Shown piece after piece: positions 1 to 5,299 of a stretch of 5,771 nt of DNA. Where the stretch lies: positions 1 through 5,771 of the forward strand of contig CAZMOL010000087.1 of assembly GCA_964568045.1 (NCBI GenBank), written 5' to 3'. The first letter of the stretch is position 1. Every line of letters begins with the position of its first letter. Origin of the DNA: CAZDDA01 sp964568045 (lineage in GTDB: Bacteria; Bipolaricaulota; Bipolaricaulia; UBA7950; UBA9294). The notes under the pieces were generated by a model, which was not told the origin of the DNA, did not search any database, and saw only the letters and a list, made by a program, of their open reading frames with translations. The position numbers and the translations under genes were made by a program.

Positions 1-99
1 TACCCGGAAGGGTCCGTCTTCGCCCGCGTCGTTGAGCGGTTGGAGCGTATCCGCGAAGCGCTCAAAGAGGAAAAGGAGACAAAAGAGGAAGAAGAGTAA
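1..99 (+). CDS. C-terminal fragment of an unrecognised protein (5' end outside window)
   Basis: An open frame enters at base 1 and ends at a TAA at 97-99, giving 32 residues that begin YPEGSVFARVVERLERIREA and end in a run of Lys and Glu. The first part looks like an amphipathic helix (VVERLERIREAL). The last dozen residues are almost all charged (KEEKETKEEEE), typical of a disordered acidic tail. The codons read naturally, and the frame ends just before the opposing murF stop codon, with 33 bp between the two genes, so this is probably the genuine 3' end of a plus-strand gene. Too little remains to name a family. It is transcribed towards murF and is not part of that operon. Confidence 0.6.
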   Translation, partial: YPEGSVFARVVERLERIREALKEEKETKEEEE

Positions 100-105
100 G
101 GACAG

Positions 106-127
106 TTCTGGTTGAGCGTTTCCAGAA
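106..127. terminator. Weak hairpin between convergent genes, possible bidirectional terminator
   Basis: TTCTGG (106-111) and CCAGAA (122-127) are inverted copies separated by 10 nt. They lie in the 33-bp gap between the stop codon of the upstream plus-strand gene and that of murF. The stem is only 6 bp and has no clear T-run on either side, so intrinsic termination here is speculative. Its placement between two converging genes is the main support. Confidence 0.25.
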
Positions 128-132
128 AGCCT

Positions 133-1503
133 CTACGCCTTGTTCGCGGGCGCTCCTCTCAGCTGGTCAACAATCTGCTCAAGCCCTAGCCGTCGCGATC
201 CCTTAACGAGAAGAAGAGTCTGTTTCCCTCTCAAACTCTCCCGGATGCGATCGACCAGCTCCTCACGAGCAGCAGTGACGATCATTCCTGGCAGTATGCT
301 TCCTCGCAACGCCTCTGCCGCTTGGGTGGCGAATTTTCCCACCGGAAAGATCGGGGCGATGTTCAGACTTAGGGCAAGCTCGAGGATCTGGCGATGAAAG
401 CTCGGCGACTCCTCGCCGAGCTCGAGCATGTCGCCGAAGACGAAAGCGCGCCGCTCCACCGGAACGTCAAACTCCGCCAGGACGTGCAGGGCGGCTGATG
501 TGGAGTCTGGATTTGCGTTGTATGTGTCATCGAGAAGAAAGCCAAAGGGTGCCCGTAGGAGGCGAAGCCTGTGGGGAACAGGTTCGAATGTCTTCGCTTG
601 CTGCTTGATCGTTCGCGGAGGCACGCCAAGATAGAGCGCACAGCTAACCGCAGCGAGGAGATTTATCGCGTTGTGGCGGCCGATAAGCGGGCAAATCAAG
701 CGAAGCGGCGGCTCAGCGATCTTTACGTGCAAATTGGGCACAGCGCAGATGATCGACCCCCGTACCATTCCACTTTCTAGACCAAAGGAAATGAGCTCAC
801 CCTCCCACTGGCGAACAAGCGGAGCCAAATAAGGGGCATCAGCGTTTACGATCGCTGTGCCATCCTCGGGAAGGGTGCTAACTAGATTCCACTTCTCCTT
901 CGCCACGGCACTCAGATCCCCAAACCCTTCCAGGTGAGCCCGTCCCGCCGTTGTGAGGATCGCAATGTGCGGGGCAAGCAGCTCTGCCAGAGGGCGGATC
1001 TCACCCGGCGCGCTCGCCCCCAGCTCAAAGATGCCCACCTGGGCCGCAGGGGACATCGAAAGAAGTGCCAGCGGCAGGCCGATTTCCGTGTTGTAGCTTT
1101 CCGGTGCAGCAAAGACCTTTTTGTCCGCTGCGAGGAGATGAGCGAGGAGCGCCTTGGTGGTCGTCTTTCCGCACGATCCCGTGATCCCGATAAACGTGGC
1201 AGAATGCTCCCTACGCCACGCAGCAGCGAGAGCCCACAACGCCCTGAGAGGCTCCTCGACACGAATCACATTACGAGCAGTCTCTGGAACCGCCTTGCTA
1301 TCGGAAACGATCGCCCCGCATGCCCCTCGGATAAAGGCATCTTCCAGAAACGCGTGGCCGTCCGTCCGCTCGCCTTTTAGGGCAACGAACAGGTCTCCCT
1401 CCTGCACCAATCGAGAGTCGTGAATCACCCGTTCCGGCGTTGCCTCCGTACCCCTGAGGAGGAACCCGTCAACGAGTCTGGCAATCTGTAGTACAGAGAA
1501 CAT
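133..1503 (-). CDS. murF: UDP-N-acetylmuramoyl-tripeptide--D-alanyl-D-alanine ligase (MurF)
   Basis: This cytoplasmic Mur ligase adds D-Ala-D-Ala to UDP-MurNAc-tripeptide using ATP, the last soluble step of peptidoglycan precursor synthesis. From the ATG at 1503 it is 456 aa, normal for MurF. Motifs in order: an N-terminal Mur domain (HDSRLVQEGDLFVALKGER near 28-46), the ATP P-loop GITGSCGKTTTK (106-117), YNTEIGLPL (about 137-145), FELGASAPGEI, HLEGFG, AKEKWN, the central GRHNAINLLAA, then DDTYNANPDSTSAAL and VFGDMLELGEE of the C-terminal domain and a final LLVKGSRRLGLE. A TTG at 1518 would add five residues and overlap the S55 gene. I prefer the ATG because MFSVLQIARLVDG matches the usual MurF beginning. 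The ATG starts one base past the upstream TAG and has only a weak Shine-Dalgarno site, so translational coupling to the S55 gene is likely. The P-loop has Cys where Asn is common (GSNGKTT). Confidence 0.96.
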   Translation of the reverse strand: MFSVLQIARLVDGFLLRGTEATPERVIHDSRLVQEGDLFVALKGERTDGHAFLEDAFIRGACGAIVSDSKAVPETARNVIRVEEPLRALWALAAAWRREHSATFIGITGSCGKTTTKALLAHLLAADKKVFAAPESYNTEIGLPLALLSMSPAAQVGIFELGASAPGEIRPLAELLAPHIAILTTAGRAHLEGFGDLSAVAKEKWNLVSTLPEDGTAIVNADAPYLAPLVRQWEGELISFGLESGMVRGSIICAVPNLHVKIAEPPLRLICPLIGRHNAINLLAAVSCALYLGVPPRTIKQQAKTFEPVPHRLRLLRAPFGFLLDDTYNANPDSTSAALHVLAEFDVPVERRAFVFGDMLELGEESPSFHRQILELALSLNIAPIFPVGKFATQAAEALRGSILPGMIVTAAREELVDRIRESLRGKQTLLLVKGSRRLGLEQIVDQLRGAPANKA

Positions 1504-1504
1504 C

Positions 1505-3301
1505 CTATCCCGGCTCAAATAGAAGGGCCCTCACTTCGCGCTCGTCGTACAGGTAGTTCCCGGTAAATTCCGTCCTAACTTTCTCCAATCCCTGAAGCGC
1601 CTCTACGTAAGGCGAGTAGGGATTGGGCGCAAAAAGCTCAACCGAGAGGACATCGTAGCTCGGCAACTCCTCGACAGCCTCGATCAGTTCACCTAGATTC
1701 TCAAACTCCTCGGGCGATTCCCCGCTTTCCAACAAACGTGGACCACCGTAGGCTCTCACAATGACAGTATCGGCAATGAGATCGGCGGGGATCTCAATCT
1801 CGCCCTGTACGATCTGCTTTTCACCGTGGTACGACTGAAGCTCGACCGTGTAGTGAATCGTATCACCACACTCGTAGATCCTTTCGTCGATCTCCAGATG
1901 ATTGATACGGATTGCTTTGAGATCTTGGGTCGCCTGCATAGCGCTGGAAATGCGGGTGATCTTGGGGTCCTCAAACGCATTGTACTGAAGCAATGAAACG
2001 ATGTCGGCAAGCTGCCAAGGGGGGTAGATAGCGATGTCGCGTGTGCTTACGAATATGTCGCGTCGTTCCAACGGGAACGGCATGCCATCGCCTAGAATCT
2101 GATACGTCACCTCAACCGTCCCTTGGCCGATCCGATCCAACGTGGCATCGATCGCCTCCAAGCCAGTCGCGAGGAGGAGTTCTCCCATGATGCGCGGTTC
2201 ATCCACAAGATCGATTTGGAGATGCTCCGTACGACCGGTATCCAAGTCGAACACACCGAGTGACAGATCGATCAGACTCACCGGTCGATCGACCAAACCA
2301 CCAACCCCGGAGTTGCGATCCTCAAGAATCGCCCCGGCCGCCTCGCCGAGGGTTCCCAATTTGAACGATGCGTCGTAGGCCTTCATCGTGTCGTAGATAT
2401 GTGCAGTGGTGAGGGGAAAGGCCGCCTCTCCGTTTGAAAGAAACGGATGCCCAAAGCCGACGATCGCTTTCCCATCACGGTAGGTAAGCGTTCCCAACGC
2501 GCCGATAGTAACATCACCACTCGCCAAGGCGATTCCAATTGCGCTGCCGGGATTGAGGACGGCCTGGCTTTCGAAGCTCCCACGCCCTTCTCCAGACACT
2601 GGGGCAAGACGCAAGTTGAACGAGGAAAGTCCGCGAATTTCGGGAGCAATCGCTGACGGGAAGAACGCACGAAGAAGACCCTGTGGAGCCGCGTGTGCTT
2701 TCTCACCGTCCATCAACGCCTCAAGTGCCCGCCCGTTAAGGCCGGTTACCAGAAGAGGCGAGGAAATGGGGTAGGAGAAGATCGTACCAGGGCTACCATG
2801 AAACAACGCAGACGTGGGCGGTGAATCGAGTTCAACCACACCGATCTCGGCAAGCAGAACATCTTCGCGTAGTCGAGACACCATTTCCGTGTGCCGTACC
2901 GCGTCAATGACCTCAAGCATCCCCTCAATCGGCGTGACCAACCCAATCGGGGTCAGTTCCTTGGACCAGATTGCAGCACGGCTTAGGGCTCCGATCAACT
3001 TCCCGCCAACATAGATTGGGCTCCCGCTCATGCCTTGGGAAATGCCGCCGGAGCGGCCGATTGCCTCTCCACTGACCCGGACAACGATAAAGTCAGAGTA
3101 CTTGCCCGGTTGATCGATCACGCCAAGGACCTCCGCGTCAAACCCACTGATGACATCTCCCGCGACAACCGTCTTCCCGACCCCCTTCATCCCGATCTCA
3201 ATCTCATTCAAGAAGAGAAACTCTCCCTGGCCGCGGGCAACGCCGCCAATCGCGGACAACAGCAGCGCGACTCCACACACGATCCCACGCGCTTTTCCCA
3301 T
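1505..3301 (-). CDS. Exported SpoIVB/S55-type serine peptidase-like protein
   Basis: A 598-aa protein. The ATG at 3301 follows GGGAGG with 4 nt spacing and opens a signal peptide (MGKARGIVCGVALLLSAIGG, then VARGQ), so the product is probably secreted or periplasmic. The frame is open further upstream to 3661, but that stretch has no comparable start and crosses the promoter region. Residues 85-104 hold GGISQGMSGSPIYVGGKLIG, the hallmark S55 (SpoIVB peptidase) motif, with presumed nucleophile Ser92. Residues 268-290 hold GALGTLTYRDG followed by GFGHPFLSNG, with candidate catalytic His285. Residues about 465-520 look like a beta-sandwich (INHLEIDERIYECGDTIHYTVEL), perhaps Ig-like, and the acidic C-terminus has no recognised motif. 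In B. subtilis SpoIVB, as I recall it, the His motif precedes the Ser motif; here the order is reversed, and the position of SpoIVB Asp363 appears to be Ser77. Peptidase activity is therefore uncertain. It leads a unit with murF; its substrate is unknown. Confidence 0.85.
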   Translation of the reverse strand: MGKARGIVCGVALLLSAIGGVARGQGEFLFLNEIEIGMKGVGKTVVAGDVISGFDAEVLGVIDQPGKYSDFIVVRVSGEAIGRSGGISQGMSGSPIYVGGKLIGALSRAAIWSKELTPIGLVTPIEGMLEVIDAVRHTEMVSRLREDVLLAEIGVVELDSPPTSALFHGSPGTIFSYPISSPLLVTGLNGRALEALMDGEKAHAAPQGLLRAFFPSAIAPEIRGLSSFNLRLAPVSGEGRGSFESQAVLNPGSAIGIALASGDVTIGALGTLTYRDGKAIVGFGHPFLSNGEAAFPLTTAHIYDTMKAYDASFKLGTLGEAAGAILEDRNSGVGGLVDRPVSLIDLSLGVFDLDTGRTEHLQIDLVDEPRIMGELLLATGLEAIDATLDRIGQGTVEVTYQILGDGMPFPLERRDIFVSTRDIAIYPPWQLADIVSLLQYNAFEDPKITRISSAMQATQDLKAIRINHLEIDERIYECGDTIHYTVELQSYHGEKQIVQGEIEIPADLIADTVIVRAYGGPRLLESGESPEEFENLGELIEAVEELPSYDVLSVELFAPNPYSPYVEALQGLEKVRTEFTGNYLYDEREVRALLFEPG

Positions 3302-3375
3302 GTTTCCTCCCTGGACCATCTGAGCAACACCGGTGTCCATTGCAGCCGACGCTGGCCATTTCTGACCCGCTGTAA

Positions 3376-3404
3376 AGCATAGTTGAGACGCAAGCGGGTA
3401 GCAA
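3376..3404 (-). promoter_or_regulatory. Candidate sigma-70-type promoter of the S55-murF unit
   Basis: Read on the minus strand, TTGCTA (3404-3399) and TATGCT (3381-3376) are separated by exactly 17 nt, and each matches 4 of 6 consensus bases. Transcription would begin near 3369, giving a leader of about 68 nt before the S55 ATG with its GGGAGG ribosome site. An inverted repeat, ACCCGCT (3365-3371) and AGCGGGT (3393-3399), frames the -10 box and touches the -35, so it could serve as an operator. This is pattern matching only. Confidence 0.35.
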
Positions 3405-3529
3405 TGACACACGCCAGCAGACACGACTTCCACACCCGAATCATCTCGTGTTCGGACTACTTGACAGATGCGTGCTTCCGCCTCGTGGCAAAGCGGATGG
3501 AATCCAAACGTCAACACACGTGCCGCCGG

Positions 3530-3558
3530 TTGACCCCCGTGAATAGGTTTTCTACCAT
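3530..3558 (+). promoter_or_regulatory. Candidate folE promoter
   Basis: TTGACC (3530-3535, 5 of 6 matches to the -35 consensus) is followed after 17 nt by TACCAT (3553-3558, 4 of 6 matches to the -10). Transcription would begin near 3565, directly at the AAGGAGG ribosome site (3566-3572), leaving a very short leader. A perfect TTGACA also lies at 3461-3466 but has no good -10 at the right distance. The -35 overlaps one arm of an inverted repeat, GTCAAC (3510-3515) and GTTGAC (3529-3534). Confidence 0.35.
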
Positions 3559-3564
3559 CTACCA
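3551..3564 (+). repeat. Tandem 7-bp direct repeat before the folE ribosome site
   Basis: TCTACCA occurs twice in a row (3551-3557 and 3558-3564), immediately before the AAGGAGG of folE and overlapping the candidate -10 box. It may be chance or a recent slippage duplication; no binding protein is recognised. Confidence 0.5.
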
Positions 3565-3576
3565 CAAGGAGGGGCA

Positions 3577-4134
3577 ATGGACCGACAGCAAATCGAGCGA
3601 GGCATGCAACAGATTCTTGAAGGGATCGGCACAGAGCACCTGTCCCCCGAGGTGCTGACAAACACTCCCCGCCGCGTGGCGAAGATGTATGATGAGTTTT
3701 TCTCCGGGATTGGCCGCGATCCTACCGAGGGTCTTGAAATACAGTTCCAGGAGGAGTACGACCAGATGGTGGTAGTGAAGGACATTCCATTCTTCTCAAT
3801 CTGCGAGCATCACTTCCTCCCGTTCATCGGCAAGATGGACATCGTCTACATCCCCAAAGAGAACCGGATCGTAGGGGCAAGCAAGCTTGCACATGCCCTC
3901 GATGTCGCTGCCGCGCGTCCACAACTACAGGAGCGGTTAACGTCGCAACTCGCCGACGCGCTGATGAAGCGGCTCGATCCGTACGGCGTGCTGGTTCGAG
4001 CCCAAGCAACCCACCTTTGTATGACCCTTCGTGGAGTGAAGAAGCCGGGATCAAAGATGGTCACATCAGCGATCCGAGGGCTGTTTCGCACGAATCGGGC
4101 TTCGCGCGAAGAAGCACTCGCCCTCATCGCGTAG
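3577..4134 (+). CDS. folE: GTP cyclohydrolase I (type IA, FolE)
   Basis: Converts GTP to 7,8-dihydroneopterin triphosphate and formate in the cytoplasm, the first step of folate synthesis; in many bacteria it also feeds queuosine. The 185-aa length is typical of a compact bacterial FolE. TPRRVAKMYDEFF (30-42) and VVVKDIPFFSICEHHFLPFIGK (66-86) carry the signature. Cys76 and His79 of CEHH and Cys148 of THLCMTLRGV should be the zinc ligands, matching E. coli Cys110, His113 and Cys181. His78 and His146 match the catalytic histidines. IVGASKLAHALDVAAARPQLQERLT and RGVKKPGSKMVTSAIRGLF complete the family pattern; Ala replaces the common Leu in the GLSK motif. The zinc-binding cysteines point to type IA rather than the zinc-independent type IB (FolE2). 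The ATG follows AAGGAGG by 4 nt. It diverges from the S55 gene and its 3' end overlaps the opposing PP-loop gene by 11 bp. Confidence 0.97.
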   Translation: MDRQQIERGMQQILEGIGTEHLSPEVLTNTPRRVAKMYDEFFSGIGRDPTEGLEIQFQEEYDQMVVVKDIPFFSICEHHFLPFIGKMDIVYIPKENRIVGASKLAHALDVAAARPQLQERLTSQLADALMKRLDPYGVLVRAQATHLCMTLRGVKKPGSKMVTSAIRGLFRTNRASREEALALIA

Positions 4135-5182
4135 CCGCGTCGATTCTCCAGCACAAAAGGCGGGGATCGTTCGAATCGAGCGGAGCCACCTCGGCAATCT
4201 TTTCCTCACCTGAACGAGAAATCCTCATCGACAGTGTGGTCGCGTTGTTGTGATCGCAATACCGAGCCGCAAGACAAGCGGAAAGAAGAACCTCATCCCG
4301 AGAGGGAGACCCTTCGACCAGGGAGAGAGGCCCGACCACGTCGTGCGGCTCTATCACGATCCGGCCGGCGGCAAACCCGGAGAGAATTCCGTTTTCCCGT
4401 TCATTCCGCCCGACGATCACCTTCGCGCAATCCGACAGGCGAAACTGCCGGCCGTAGCGCAGCAGGAGGAAATCCTCCTTGGTCATTACGTCTTTGCCGA
4501 TGTGGGCGAAGGCGTCGTTCAGACGAGCGGCAAAGGCCTTTTCCAGCAGCAGGCATCCCCCTGCCGGCTGGGGATACTCGGTGATACCAAGGCGGGCAGC
4601 AAGTGCAATCTGCTCGTGGCGACTCCGCCCGCACAAGTCCAATAGATGATCGCGCTGAATCCATTCCTTTCTCACGGGAAGGGTATCGGGAAGGCGATTT
4701 GCTGAGAGGGGACGAAGCAGCCGATCACCAAGTCCGCTCTCCTCGGCTACAAGCTCCAATGAGCGCCGATGCTGAGACATCGGCCGCTGACCCAATACCT
4801 CGCCGGTGACGACAAACTGTGCCCCTTCCTCCTCCATCACTCGCTTTGCCGCCTTGAGCATTAGGATGCGGCAGTCGATACATGGATTCATTCCAGAGCC
4901 GTAGCCGTGCCTGGGATAGCACACCCGCTTCATCTGTTCCTCAGAGAGATCGAGTGAGCGAAGTGGGCTCCCAATCCGTTCGGCTGTCCGCGCGACGTAC
5001 CGACATCGATCGTCGCCTGTACCGAACAGGGTTTGCATGTGAAGACCAATGACGGCGATCCCCGCACGTTGAACAAGAACAGCGGCGAGCGTGCTGTCCA
5101 GCCCGCCGGAGAGCAGGGCAATTGCCTTCACAGGCATGAGGTTGTCGCACTCGGATTCACAGTTCTGCCCTTTGCTCTTCAC
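4124..5182 (-). CDS. PP-loop tRNA thiolation protein (ThiI/MnmA-like) with probable C-terminal NFACT-R-type domain
   Basis: Probable ATP-dependent tRNA sulfur-insertion enzyme. From the GTG at 5182 it is 352 aa. The PP-loop SGGLDST (25-31) adenylates the target in this superfamily. GMNPCIDCRILMLKAAKRVMEE has a CxxC pair (Cys101, Cys104), TGEVLGQRPMSQ follows, and AGGC supplies a third cysteine (Cys210). This arrangement resembles MnmA/TtuA-type thiolases and could hold a disulfide or an iron-sulfur cluster. The C-terminal third (VGRNERENGILSGF, then DVVGPLSLVEG and AARYCDHNNA) resembles the NFACT-R/DUF814 RNA-binding domain known to be fused to such enzymes. There is no THUMP or rhodanese domain, so it is not canonical ThiI, and the target base is unknown. 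The GTG start has GAGG 5 nt upstream and a fitting promoter; the ATG at 5137 (MPVKAIALL) is a serious alternative without a ribosome site. A TTG at 5224 would lie upstream of that promoter. The stop codon lies inside folE. Confidence 0.85.
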   Translation of the reverse strand: MKSKGQNCESECDNLMPVKAIALLSGGLDSTLAAVLVQRAGIAVIGLHMQTLFGTGDDRCRYVARTAERIGSPLRSLDLSEEQMKRVCYPRHGYGSGMNPCIDCRILMLKAAKRVMEEEGAQFVVTGEVLGQRPMSQHRRSLELVAEESGLGDRLLRPLSANRLPDTLPVRKEWIQRDHLLDLCGRSRHEQIALAARLGITEYPQPAGGCLLLEKAFAARLNDAFAHIGKDVMTKEDFLLLRYGRQFRLSDCAKVIVGRNERENGILSGFAAGRIVIEPHDVVGPLSLVEGSPSRDEVLLSACLAARYCDHNNATTLSMRISRSGEEKIAEVAPLDSNDPRLLCWRIDAATR

Positions 5183-5207
5183 AATTTCCTCACATCCCAC
5201 ATCTAGA

Positions 5208-5236
5208 ATGATACTGGGAAACAAACGCAGTTCCCA
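5208..5236 (-). promoter_or_regulatory. Candidate promoter of the PP-loop tRNA thiolation gene
   Basis: On the minus strand TATCAT (5213-5208) matches the -10 consensus at 5 of 6 bases. The hexamer 17 nt upstream, TGGGAA (5236-5231), is a poor -35 (3 of 6). Transcription near 5201 would leave about 19 nt before the GTG at 5182, including its GAGG ribosome site, which supports that start codon over the TTG at 5224. Confidence 0.3.
5215..5236. promoter_or_regulatory. Inverted repeat in divergent promoter region, possible operator
   Basis: TGGGAA (5215-5220) and TTCCCA (5231-5236) are perfect inverted copies with a 10-nt spacer, giving centre-to-centre spacing of 16 bp. They lie between the tRNA-thiolation gene and the HtrA-family gene, 64 bp before the HtrA ATG. 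The site spans the candidate minus-strand promoter. It could bind a dimeric regulator or form a small hairpin in a plus-strand leader; no known operator consensus is recognised. I see no convincing plus-strand promoter for the protease gene. Confidence 0.35.
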
Positions 5237-5299
5237 TACGGATAGTTATGCGTGCAGCGACACGATGACACGAACAAATTACAAACTAGGAGGCACCTA

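Noticed and set aside
934..1380. Plus-strand open frame of 148 codons
   Set aside because: It lies wholly antisense to murF, whose conserved motifs are in the opposite strand; its translation is Arg-rich and shows no family features.
3035..3382. Plus-strand open frame of 115 codons crossing the S55 start
   Set aside because: It is antisense to the S55 signal peptide, GMSGSP-proximal region and leader, and has no plausible independent features.
3444..3576. PreQ1 or folate riboswitch upstream of folE
   Set aside because: I could not build the required stems or find an A-rich pseudoknot tail, and the best promoter would leave a leader of only about 12 nt.
3302..3661. N-terminal extension of the S55 protein by 120 residues, up to an open frame ending at 3661
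   Set aside because: The extension has no export signal or recognised motif, overlaps the folE start and promoter, and the internal ATG at 3301 has a strong ribosome site directly before a clear signal peptide.
4250..4645. Plus-strand open frame of 131 codons
   Set aside because: It is antisense to the C-terminal half of the tRNA-thiolation gene and has no ribosome site or recognisable motif.
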